Shown piece by piece: positions 56,810 to 64,000 of a stretch of 64,000 nucleotides of DNA. Position 1 is the first letter of the stretch. Every line of letters starts with the position of its first letter. The position numbers were made by a program, and so were the translations under genes. Origin of the DNA: Bog-473 sp963744935 (GTDB taxonomy: Bacteria > Actinomycetota > Acidimicrobiia > Acidimicrobiales > RAAP-2); contig CAVUVM010000012.1 of the NCBI GenBank assembly GCA_963744935.1, positions 496,001 to 560,000 of the forward strand, written 5' to 3'. The notes below the pieces were generated by a model. The model saw only the letters and a program-made list of their open reading frames with translations, did no database searches and was not told where the DNA came from.

Positions 56810-58218
56810 CGAGGATGCCGGCGGGGCGCCGGCGCTTCGTGCTGTGCACCACGCCGGCCCAGGGCCACACTGCGCCGCTGCTGGCGCTGGCCCGCCGCCT
56901 CGTCGCCGATGACCACGCCGTGACCTTCTTCACCACCGCGCACTATCGAGGCCAGGTGGAGGCGACCGGCGCCTCCTTCGTGGCCTTCGCGCCCGAGGAC
57001 GACTCCCACGACCTGATGGTGGCCAACCCCGAGCGCGAGTCCTCGTCGCGGCGCGGCGTGCGTGGGGTGAAGGACGACTTGCGGCGGATCTTCGTGGGGC
57101 CGCTCGCCGGCCAGTGTCGCGGTCTGCGCGCCATCCTGGCGGACTTCCCAACCGAGTGCATCGTCGTCGACTCCATGTTCTTCGGTGCGCTGCCCCTCGC
57201 GCTCGGGCCCGCTTCCGCCCGACCTGCCTTGGCCTGTGTCGGCGTCATGCCTTTGGCGTCGTGCAGCCGCGACACGGCTCCTTTCGGCACGGCCTTCCAA
57301 CCCGGCACGGGCCCGCTTCATCGCGCGCGCAACCGAAGTCTCAACTGGCTCACCGAGCACCTGGTCTTGGCCGACATCCAGCGGCTGGCCCGTCGTCGGC
57401 TGGCCGAGGCCGGCGCGTCGGGGTTCCCGGGCTATCTCATTGACCTCCAGCCAAAAGTCGTCGACGCCTACCTGCAGGCGACGGTCGAGGGGTTCGAGTA
57501 CCCGCGCCCGGACCTCGCACCGAGTGTCCGTTTCGTCGGGCCCATCCTGGCGCCGCCCGCTACCGCGTTCGAGCCGCCACCGTGGTGGGACGAGTTGGCC
57601 GCGGACCGCCCCGTGGTCCACGTCACCCAGGGCACCCTCGACAACGCCGACCTCGGGCGCCTGCTACTGCTGAGCGCGCGTGCGCTCGCCCACGAGGACG
57701 TGCTCGTCGTCGCCACCACCGGCGGGCCCGACCCGACGCCACTTCGGCGCGGGCTGCCGGCCAACGTGCGCCTCGAGCGCTTCATCCCCCACGACGTCTT
57801 GTTGCCCCACGTCGACGCCATGGTGACCAACGGCGGCTACGGCGGCGTGCAGCAGGCGCTGGCCCACGGGGTCCCGCTGGTCGTCGCCGGCGACAGCGAG
57901 GACAAGCCGGAGGTGGCCGCCCGCGTGCAGTGGTGTGGTGCCGGCGTCAACCTGCATACAGGCCGCCCGTCGCCGGCGATGATCACGCGCGCCGTGCGTC
58001 GGGTCCTCACCCGCCCGTCGTACCGCCGCCGGGCCAGAGCACTGCGGACGCAGATTCAGAGGACCGACCCGCTGGAGTCGATCACCGCTGTGCTCGAGGA
58101 CCTGTGCACGGGGAGCGAGCGACCGGTAGGGAAGCAGCCGCCGAGCGGGCAGGGCTTTGACGGGTCTGAGCGGAGGCGTACTCGAGGTGAACACAAGACT
58201 CGTCAGGTTGAAATCTGA
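56806..58218 (+). CDS. GT1/MGT-type glycosyltransferase
   Basis: The ATG at 56806 overlaps the glucosidase stop by four bases; 470 residues. The N-domain has FVLCTTPAQGHTAPLLALARRL. The C-domain has VVHVTQGTLDN and ERFIPHDVLLPHVDAMVTNGGYGGVQQALAHGVPLVV, the GT-B nucleotide-sugar signature of macrolide- and UDP-type glycosyltransferases. It probably glycosylates a lipid or small molecule. A 93-bp piece matching 57831-57923 is found again, decayed and inverted, at 59866-59958. The last 40 residues are basic and outside the fold. Confidence 0.85.
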   Translation: MTRMPAGRRRFVLCTTPAQGHTAPLLALARRLVADDHAVTFFTTAHYRGQVEATGASFVAFAPEDDSHDLMVANPERESSSRRGVRGVKDDLRRIFVGPLAGQCRGLRAILADFPTECIVVDSMFFGALPLALGPASARPALACVGVMPLASCSRDTAPFGTAFQPGTGPLHRARNRSLNWLTEHLVLADIQRLARRRLAEAGASGFPGYLIDLQPKVVDAYLQATVEGFEYPRPDLAPSVRFVGPILAPPATAFEPPPWWDELAADRPVVHVTQGTLDNADLGRLLLLSARALAHEDVLVVATTGGPDPTPLRRGLPANVRLERFIPHDVLLPHVDAMVTNGGYGGVQQALAHGVPLVVAGDSEDKPEVAARVQWCGAGVNLHTGRPSPAMITRAVRRVLTRPSYRRRARALRTQIQRTDPLESITAVLEDLCTGSERPVGKQPPSGQGFDGSERRRTRGEHKTRQVEI

Positions 58219-58324
58219 GCGCGGTTGCGTGATCCTTGATCGGGTTTGAGACTGGCCTGGGACTCAAGAGCAGACCGCTGAGGAGACGACATGGGCAGTG
58301 CGCACGAGCGAGCGGGGCGTCGTA

Positions 58325-59275
58325 ATGGCTCCCGCTGATCCTCACGCGACTTCGATGCCTCCTTGTGTTGCGGTCATAGGCATGGGTCGCAGCGGAACGT
58401 CGGCTACCGCGGGGCTCTTAGTCGACCTCGGACTTGCAGCAGGCCCTCCGGACGATCTCGTTCCAGCGTCGGTTGACAACGAGCGAGGCCATTGGGAAAG
58501 CAACACCGTCCTGTGGCTCAACGTACGCCTTTTGCGTGCAGTCGGTGGCACGACGTTTGGACCTCCACCCGTCACTCTTGAGTGGGATGACACGCTCAAC
58601 TACGAGAAGAGAGTGGCGAACGCAGGGAGGTGGTACACGGAGACATACTCCGGAACACCACTGGTGGTAAAGGATCCCCGGATGTGCCTCACGCTCGGCT
58701 TTTGGCGCAAGGCACTGCCCGTGCCAATGGCCGCGCTCTTTGTTCTGCGCGATCCACTCGCAGTTGCCCGCTCCTTACATGCTCGAGATGAACTGCCAAT
58801 GTCTCTTGGTCTTGCGCTCTGGGATCGGTATGTGCGATCGGCGTCACTGGGTTTGCGTGGCTTGCCGACTCTGGTCCTGGAGTACGACCAGATGCTTTCT
58901 GATCCGATCGCAACAACGTCAACGATCGTCAAATTTCTCAACACAGTCGACATTGACGTGTCCCCTGAGGCGCAGGAACTCGCTTCGAGACGGCTCGACC
59001 CGGGTCTGCGCCACCATCAATTGCAGGAAGACGAGTACTCCGACTTGGCAACGGTTCAGCATCAAGTCTTCGAACGACTCGTCTCTCGTGTCGGCATCCA
59101 TGGCGCGTGGACTCCCGAATCCCTGCCCGAACCGCCACTGTGGGTCGAAGATTGCCTCGCTCTGTTCCGACGGTACGAGCTTGCGGAATTCGAGACGTGG
59201 CTAAGGCTGCGCGAATTGCAAGCTTCGCGAACGTTCAGGTTCGCGTCATGGCTCAAGCGGGCCACCAGCCACTGA
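58325..59275 (+). CDS. sulfotransferase family protein
   Basis: The ATG at 58325 gives 316 residues; a GTG at 58298 is an alternative. The phosphosulfate loop VIGMGRSGTSATAGLL is followed by PDDLVPASVDNERGHWES, VVKDPRMCLTLGFW, and FVLRDPLAVARSL with the 3'-phosphate Arg. It closely resembles the C-terminal half of 2-1618 (same GHWES, LALWDRYVR and DP-RMC/RLC blocks), so the two are paralogues. It likely sulfates a glycan or lipid using PAPS. The gene is AT-richer than its neighbours, which hints at acquisition. Confidence 0.78.
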   Translation: MAPADPHATSMPPCVAVIGMGRSGTSATAGLLVDLGLAAGPPDDLVPASVDNERGHWESNTVLWLNVRLLRAVGGTTFGPPPVTLEWDDTLNYEKRVANAGRWYTETYSGTPLVVKDPRMCLTLGFWRKALPVPMAALFVLRDPLAVARSLHARDELPMSLGLALWDRYVRSASLGLRGLPTLVLEYDQMLSDPIATTSTIVKFLNTVDIDVSPEAQELASRRLDPGLRHHQLQEDEYSDLATVQHQVFERLVSRVGIHGAWTPESLPEPPLWVEDCLALFRRYELAEFETWLRLRELQASRTFRFASWLKRATSH

Positions 59276-59407
59276 GGTGCTCCGACAGGTTGAACGGCGC
59301 CACCCTCTGAGCCGTTGCCCGCGATTGCTGATGCAGCGCCGGATGCTGGCCGCCGGCCCAAATCGTCCAGACGCCTATTCCTTCGAATCTGAAGGCACAC
59401 GCACATC

Positions 59408-59638
59408 TCACCCGTTGACCGGGGACATATCGGCATAGTGGTCGCCGTTCGCCTGCGCCACCGCGTCGAGTACCACCAGGTCCTCCTCGGTCAGCTCGAC
59501 GTCGAGTACCACCAGGTCCTCTCCGAGGTAGCGGCACCGCTGGTCCCCGGAATGGGCGCGACGTCCCGTCCCGCCGCGCGCACGAAGGCAAGCGCGCGAC
59601 ACCTCCAGGCCCTGGTTCCCGAGCGGGATTCTCTCCAT
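59408..59638 (-). pseudogene. aldo/keto reductase remnant with internal deletion
   Basis: It begins like the intact AKR at 61240-62214 (MERIPLGNQGLEVSR), then jumps directly to the last quarter of that gene (LAFVRAAGRDVAPIPGT in another frame) and ends HYADMSPVNG. Only 231 of about 975 bp remain, with at least one frameshift. A 22-bp stretch is also tandemly duplicated at a 36-bp period (59464-59485 and 59500-59521). The 95 bp upstream match the spacer of the intact PPOX-AKR pair. It cannot encode a functional enzyme. Confidence 0.85.
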
Positions 59639-59733
59639 CGGTGCGGCTCCTCTCGTGGCTTTCATAGCTGGTCGCGGTGGCCACAGTGACGAAGCTGGTC
59701 GTCGCTCGACGCGCTCCACCCTACGGGTGAGGC

Positions 59734-59958
59734 TCAGCCGGCGTTCGACGAGATCCGCTCCGCCCGCACGAAAGCGGCACAGCGCCGCTCGGCCGCCATG
59801 ACGCTGTCGAACTCGGGCCAGTCCTGGTGCGTCCCGCCCGCCGCGCGGAACACAGCTATCCGGACGGCGGCCTCGGACTTGTCCTCGCTGTCGCCGGCGA
59901 CGACCAGCGGCACCTTGTGGGCCAGCGCCCGCTGCACGCCGCCATGGCCACCGTTGGC
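59734..59958 (-). pseudogene. mosaic remnant: GT1 fragment joined to PPOX C-terminus
   Basis: On the minus strand the sequence ANGGHGGVQRALAHKVPLVV (59866-59958) copies the GT1 gene at 57831-57923. It then joins FRAAGGTHQDWPEFDSV ... RAERISSNAG (59734 to about 59853), the C-terminal 38 residues of the PPOX protein at 62311-62751. The junction lies at about 59853-59866. No intact start or fold remains. It lies directly upstream of the AKR remnant, in the same order as the intact PPOX-AKR pair. Confidence 0.8.
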
Positions 59959-60104
59959 ACGACGTCCTCCACGGGGTTCCACCGGCGCCCGCGACACTCG
60001 GGCAGTAGAGTGCGCGGCGGGCCTCATGGGCAGGATGCCCGGTCCGGAGTCGGCCTTTTTCCACGAGGATGCTGAAGGCCTGACTCTCTACGAGGAGAAC
60101 TCTG

Positions 60105-61187
60105 TTGAATAGTCCTTTTGCATTCCCCGAACCAGAAGAAGGTCCGGACGAACTGCCTCAGATAACGGATGCGCAAGGGTGGGCGAGGGCCCACATCGTG
60201 CGGAGTCGACTGGGTGTCAGAATATTCGGAACCGGCGTTAGCGCCTGGGGGCCGCACTACTATCGCAAGAACCCGTCTGATCCAGAGCCACTAGAGCCAG
60301 GCGAGTTCCTTCTGTTCGCCCTCTTCAAGGCCTACAACAACGAGCACATGATCTCCGGCTCGGTGCAAAATGCCTTCGCACAGGGAGTCGACAGGGTGTT
60401 CGTACTCGATAACGGGAGCACTGACAAAACGCTGGAACGCGCGGAGGCTGCGGGCGCGACACTCGCCAAGCGTGTTGAGACCGAATGGTTCGACGAGGGT
60501 CTGCTTACTGCTGTGATGCAGGGCATCGTGGTGGAACAATCCATTGGTGCCGGCGCACAACACGTGTGGTGGCTGTTCCTCGACCATGACGAATTCCCCG
60601 AAGGACCTGATGGCCTCACCGTCAAGGAGTACCTCCTGACGCTGGACCGCCGATTCAGGGTCGTCGGTTCGACCTTCTTGAACCATATTCCAACCGGGAA
60701 ACCTGAATACATCAGCGGATTTCATCCGCTGGACTTCCAACCCAATTGCTACATACTGGATCGAGAAGGCAACTGTGCGTTCAATCACCACAAGCATCCG
60801 CTCCAACGGTTCGATCGCGGACACCATTTTCTGAATTGCTCGAACGGAGCGCACAGCGTCAGCAGCCACGATAAGTCGACCAATTGGGAACCAGATGGAA
60901 TTGTCACGCATCATTTTCAATATGGCGAGGAGGCAGCGACACGAGCAGCCGTTCTCCATGCCGCCGGTCGATACGTCGTCTACGAAGAGACAAACCCAAA
61001 GAAATTCGGTGCGACGCTCCGGTTGCCGACACTCGATGCGGTGTACTCGGGCCAATGGGACAAGGTCAACGCAAGACCAGGTGGCCCCACCGTGGCAGAC
61101 ATGAATCCCCAACCGTGGCCACACGAGCCCTTGCGGTGGTACTCCAAAGAAGACCTGCAGGGCGCCCAGACAGGCACACGTACCTGA
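60105..61187 (+). CDS. GT2-like glycosyltransferase (Glyco_tranf_2_4/GT92-like)
   Basis: The TTG at 60105 is preceded by GAGGAG at seven bases, giving 360 residues. It has LLFALFKAYNNEHMISG, VDRVFVLDNGSTDKTLERA, a metal-binding acidic motif in WLFLDHDEFPEG, and FNHHKHPLQRF plus HHFQYGEE later. The NEHMI, DNGSTD and DHDEF order fits Glyco_tranf_2_4 and GT92-type enzymes. The gene is clearly AT-richer than its flanks, and it lies between the decayed duplicate (59408-59958) and the intact PPOX-AKR pair, suggesting it was acquired. Confidence 0.8.
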   Translation: MNSPFAFPEPEEGPDELPQITDAQGWARAHIVRSRLGVRIFGTGVSAWGPHYYRKNPSDPEPLEPGEFLLFALFKAYNNEHMISGSVQNAFAQGVDRVFVLDNGSTDKTLERAEAAGATLAKRVETEWFDEGLLTAVMQGIVVEQSIGAGAQHVWWLFLDHDEFPEGPDGLTVKEYLLTLDRRFRVVGSTFLNHIPTGKPEYISGFHPLDFQPNCYILDREGNCAFNHHKHPLQRFDRGHHFLNCSNGAHSVSSHDKSTNWEPDGIVTHHFQYGEEAATRAAVLHAAGRYVVYEETNPKKFGATLRLPTLDAVYSGQWDKVNARPGGPTVADMNPQPWPHEPLRWYSKEDLQGAQTGTRT

Positions 61188-61239
61188 GTTGTGCACCGCG
61201 CAGCGCACGCTGCGACGGGCACCCCTGGCTGCCGCCCGG

Positions 61240-62214
61240 CTAGCGGTTGAGCGGCGACATGTCGGCGTAGCGCTCGCCTTGGGCCGCGCCGACAGTGTCG
61301 AGCACGGCCAACTCCTCCTCGGTCAGCTCGATGTCGAGGGCACCGACGTTCTCCTCGAGGTACCGGCGCCGCTTGGTACCCGGGATCGGCGCCACGTCTC
61401 GCCCCGCTGCGTGCACGAACGCCAGGGCGATCTGGCCGGGGGTGCAACCCTTCGCCTGCGCCAGCTGCTCGACGACCTCGACGATGGCGACGTTGTGCGC
61501 GAAGTTGTCCCCCTGGAAGCGCGGCTGGTGGCGGCGAAAGTCGGAGCCGTCGAGGTCGTCGAGCGAGCGCAGAGTGCCGGTGAGGAATCCCCGGCCGAGC
61601 GGGCTGTAGGGGACGAACCCGATGCCGAGCTCGCGCAGCGTAGGCAGGATCTCGGCCTCGGGCTCACGCGACCACAAGGAGTACTCGGTCTGCAGCGCGG
61701 AGATGGGGTGCACGGCGTGTGCCCGCCGTATGGTGGCCGGCGCGGCCTCGGACAGGCCGAGGTAGCGCACCTTGCCCTGGTCCACGAGCTCGGCCATGGC
61801 GCCCACCGTCTCCTCGATCGGCGTGTCCGGGTCCACGCGGTGCTGGTAGTAGAGATCGATGTGGTCGACTCCGAGACGGGTGAGCGAGCCGTCGCAGCTC
61901 TCGCGCACGTATTCGGGGCGGCCGTTGATTGCTCGCTTGGCCGCGTCGTCGACGTCGCGCACGATACCGAATTTGGTGGCGATCACCGCCTCATCGCGGC
62001 GTCCGGCCAACGCCTTTCCGACCAGCAGCTCGTTCGTGTAGGGCCCGTACATGTCGGACGTGTCGAAGAGGGTGACGCCGAGCACGAGCGCCCGGTGGAT
62101 GGTGGCGATGGACTCGTCGTCGTCGCGTGGCCCGTAGAAGTCGGACATCCCCATGCAGCCCAGTCCCTGACGTGACACTTCCAGGCCCTGGGTCCCGAGT
62201 GAGATTCTCTCCAT
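61240..62214 (-). CDS. aldo/keto reductase
   Basis: The ATG at 62214 is preceded by AGAGGAG, giving 324 residues. It has the AKR barrel motifs LGTQGLEVSRQGLGCMGMSDFYG, LFDTSDMYGPYTNELLVGKAL (catalytic Asp and Tyr), IATKFG, HIDLYYQHRVDP and VRYLGLSEA. The NADPH-binding region IPGTKRRRYLEENV is near the C-terminus. It belongs to the AKR family related to YajO and plant auxin-induced proteins; the substrate is unknown. It lies 96 bp downstream of the PPOX gene on the same strand. A decayed copy of the pair is at 59408-59853. Confidence 0.9.
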   Translation of the reverse strand: MERISLGTQGLEVSRQGLGCMGMSDFYGPRDDDESIATIHRALVLGVTLFDTSDMYGPYTNELLVGKALAGRRDEAVIATKFGIVRDVDDAAKRAINGRPEYVRESCDGSLTRLGVDHIDLYYQHRVDPDTPIEETVGAMAELVDQGKVRYLGLSEAAPATIRRAHAVHPISALQTEYSLWSREPEAEILPTLRELGIGFVPYSPLGRGFLTGTLRSLDDLDGSDFRRHQPRFQGDNFAHNVAIVEVVEQLAQAKGCTPGQIALAFVHAAGRDVAPIPGTKRRRYLEENVGALDIELTEEELAVLDTVGAAQGERYADMSPLNR

Positions 62215-62310
62215 CGGCACGGCTCCTCTCATGGCTCTCGTGGCTGGGGTCGCGGTGGCGACAGCCACGACGCTGGCCCGCGCGACGCGCTCCACCCTAC
62301 GGGTACAGGC

Positions 62311-62751
62311 TCAGCCGGCGTTCGACGAGATCCGCTCCGCCCGCACGAAGGCGGCACAGCGCCGTTCGGCCGCCATGACGCGGTCGAACTCGGACCAGTC
62401 CTGGTGCGTCCCGCCCGCCGCACGGAACACGGCGCGCAGGGTCTCGGGCACGTCGAGGCCGAGATCGGTGCCGTCGTCCGGGCCGACCAGGCGAACCGGG
62501 CCGCACACTGCGGCCCACTCGCCACCGACCTTGAACACCACTGTTGCCATTCCGCGCTCGCGGAGCAGCTCGAGCTTGCGGGTCCCTCCGCCCAGCACGG
62601 CGGCGACGCCTGGAGCCCCGTCGAACGGATCGGCGATGACGCCGGCGCTCACCACGGAGGCCTGAACGCTGCCGTCGGGCCGGGCCACCGTGAAAACGGC
62701 CAAATGATGGTCCCCGGCCGCAATCCGAGCTACATCTTCGAGATCCGGCAT
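62311..62751 (-). CDS. PPOX-class oxidoreductase (F420/FMN-binding split barrel)
   Basis: The protein has 146 residues. It has HHLAVFTVARPDGSVQASVVSAGVI, then GGGTRKLELLRERGMATVVFKVGGEWAAVCGPVRLVGP, the strand pattern of the pyridoxamine-phosphate-oxidase-like split barrel. In actinobacteria such short proteins usually bind F420 or FMN. The C-terminal MAAERRCAAFVRAERISSNAG is repeated in the remnant at 59734. It is probably co-transcribed with the AKR. Confidence 0.78.
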   Translation of the reverse strand: MPDLEDVARIAAGDHHLAVFTVARPDGSVQASVVSAGVIADPFDGAPGVAAVLGGGTRKLELLRERGMATVVFKVGGEWAAVCGPVRLVGPDDGTDLGLDVPETLRAVFRAAGGTHQDWSEFDRVMAAERRCAAFVRAERISSNAG

Positions 62752-62847
62752 TGTCTATGTGTACCTCAGCGGCTGCCTGAGCGAACCCGGACAACCGCGC
62801 TGCTGTCATTGTGCCCCTGTCACAGACGCACATCCGTCCGAGGAACG

Positions 62848-63253
62848 ATGGGCATCGCGTCCGGCGAATGCACCGTCGCCACCCCTCTCGATCGCTCCAG
62901 CGCCAGGGTCGTGGTGTCGGCCGACACCTTGCAACCTCGATCCCCAAACGTGACGACCACGTCAAGGGGCCCAAGCTGCTCGAGGTCGCGACGCACCCGC
63001 GCATGGAGTTCACCTCCACCGAGGTGTCCCCGTCAAGGGCGCATGGGAGATCCGTGGCACGCTCACCGTGCACGGTCAGTGGGCGCCGGCCGTGTTCTCG
63101 GTGACGGCAACGACCCCACAGGGCGACGGGTTGGTGCGCATCAGCGCGCTGGGCAAGGTCGACCGCAGCCACTTCGGCGTACGCGCCATGGGGGCGGTCG
63201 TCTCGTCCCTCATGTCCGCGGAGATCGAGGCGGTGGGCACGCCGCTTCCCTGA
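62848..63253 (+). pseudogene. broken YceI-family gene
   Basis: Pieces of the YceI lipocalin-like fold follow one another in three frames. The first is GECTVATPLDRSSARVVVSADTL. The second is RDDHVKGPKLLEVATHPRMEFTSTEV. The third is KGAWEIRGTLTVHGQWAP to KVDRSHFGVRAMG, ending AVGTPLP at the stop at 63251. The usual first 40 or so residues are missing. At least two frameshifts separate the pieces, so no functional protein is expected. It is convergent with rimI. Confidence 0.75.
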
Positions 63254-63264
63254 CCCACGGCGGC

Positions 63265-63789
63265 TCAGCGCGACCCGCGCTCCTCGACGGCGACGCCGCG
63301 GGCCGCCAGGTCGTCGAGCCGCGCCGCGTAGGCCTCGGTGTCCACGTCGTAGACCCACATGACCAGCGCGTCCTGCCCCGTGACCGGGTAGTAGTTCTTG
63401 CGCACGGCGACGGGGGCGAACCCGAAGCGGCGGTAGAGGGCTTGCGCCCCGGTGTTGTTGGCGGCGACCTCCAAGGAGATGTGCTTGATGCCACCGGCGC
63501 GCAGCGTGCGGATGCTGTCCACGATCATCGTGGTGGCCACGCCGGCGCGCTGGAAGCCCGGCGCCGTCGCGATGGTCGTCATGTGCGCTTCGTCGTCGAC
63601 CATCATGAACCCGATGTAGCCGGCCATCTCGTCGCCGACCCACGCGGCTCGGTAGAGCCGCCCTCGGCGCAACGCGAGCTCTGAGTTGAAGACGGCCGGA
63701 GACCACGGTTCGGGAAAGACGACGCTCTCGATGCGCAACAGCTGGCGCAGGTCTCGACGCCGGAGCTTCTCGATGCGCAGTGTCACCAT
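63265..63789 (-). CDS. rimI: ribosomal-protein-alanine N-acetyltransferase
   Basis: The protein has 174 residues and a GNAT fold. It has LRIEKLRRRDLRQLLRIESVVFPEPWS and the acetyl-CoA loop APGFQRAGVATTMI. ISLEVAANNTGAQALYRRFGFAPVAVRKNYY and DALVMWVYD follow; the FPEPWS, ALYRRFGF and KNYY blocks are typical of RimI. It acetylates the N-terminal Ala of ribosomal protein S18. It begins four bases after the tsaB stop; this tsaB-rimI order is common in bacteria. Confidence 0.9.
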   Translation of the reverse strand: MVTLRIEKLRRRDLRQLLRIESVVFPEPWSPAVFNSELALRRGRLYRAAWVGDEMAGYIGFMMVDDEAHMTTIATAPGFQRAGVATTMIVDSIRTLRAGGIKHISLEVAANNTGAQALYRRFGFAPVAVRKNYYPVTGQDALVMWVYDVDTEAYAARLDDLAARGVAVEERGSR

Positions 63790-63793
63790 GGCA

Positions 63794-64000
63794 TTACCTC
63801 AACCTCACGGACCGATCCGCCCGCGCAAAGTTGCTCCGTGCGTCCGCCTCACGTATGTACAGTGGAACGACCGAAGCGGGCTCGTCTGGCGATTTTCCCG
63901 CGAGGAGGTTCGCAATTGCGAGCCGGAGCAGCACCGCAGGTGGTGGAAACCCCAAGCCCGGCGACACCACCTCCACGCCGTTGACCGCGGCGAGCACGGC
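63794..64000 (-). CDS. tsaB: tRNA threonylcarbamoyladenosine biosynthesis protein TsaB (partial)
   Basis: Only the C-terminal 68 or so residues are in the window; the frame continues past the right edge. The sequence PPPAVLLRLAIANLLAG, then ASVVPLYIREADARSNF, matches the TsaB C-terminus (PLYLRxxD). TsaB is the scaffold partner of TsaD in making t6A on ANN-decoding tRNAs. The position just upstream of rimI supports the call. Confidence 0.8.
   Translation of the reverse strand, partial: AVLAAVNGVEVVSPGLGFPPPAVLLRLAIANLLAGKSPDEPASVVPLYIREADARSNFARADRSVRLR

Overview
The window is high-GC DNA from an actinobacterium. Pointers are GuaB3 next to GuaA, a PcrA/UvrD helicase, a DUF2510 protein, a PPOX-type (probably F420- or flavin-dependent) oxidoreductase, many GTG starts, and a CIRCE-controlled groES-groEL. 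The gene neighbourhood and the number of unusual secreted proteins fit Acidimicrobiia or a relative. That placement is inference, because no rRNA gene is present.

Layout. (1) 1-10.5 kb is a surface-polysaccharide region: a GT14-like/sulfotransferase fusion cut by the left edge, a four-gene nucleotide-sugar operon on the minus strand (membrane 4,6-dehydratase, degenerate nucleotidyltransferase-like protein, UDP-sugar 6-dehydrogenase, epimerase), a Wzz/BY-kinase-like protein with a decayed ATP site, and a GT2 glycosyltransferase. (2) 10.6-13.9 kb holds two tandem secreted beta-helix paralogues with duplicated upstream DNA and palindromic terminators. (3) 14.1-18.6 kb is a purine/one-carbon operon, purN-purH-folD-cupin-metF. 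(4) 18.7-22.1 kb holds a methyltransferase, a 2OG-Fe(II) oxygenase, a K+-channel-like protein and a membrane protein. (5) 22.2-24.7 kb is sucC-sucD with a B12-binding mutase domain. (6) 24.8-27.8 kb is a second beta-helix pair. (7) 27.9-33.0 kb is a translationally coupled guaB3-guaA-pcrA operon in which guaA seems to start with CTG. (8) 33.3-37.8 kb contains three methyltransferases, an FAH/hydratase-like enzyme and a NUDIX hydrolase. (9) 37.8-44.4 kb encodes exported proteins, including a large phosphoesterase with a Gly/Asn-rich tail. (10) 44.6-46.8 kb is groES-groEL; groEL carries a 1-bp frameshift. (11) 47.0-49.5 kb has three tandem exported paralogues. (12) 49.8-53.9 kb is an ECF sigma factor overlapping a single-pass membrane Asp-box beta-propeller, followed by a secreted Asp-box protein. 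(13) 54-62.8 kb holds a methyltransferase, a GH13 glucosidase coupled to a GT1 glycosyltransferase, a sulfotransferase, and a foreign-looking GT2-type gene lying between an intact PPOX-AKR pair and its decayed mosaic copy. (14) The right end has a broken YceI gene, rimI and the 3' end of tsaB.

The most promising candidate for an undescribed system is the ECF sigma/Asp-box propeller locus. The best evidence of genome remodelling is the decayed duplication at 59.4-60.0 kb. No transposase, integrase, CRISPR array, tRNA or rRNA was recognised.
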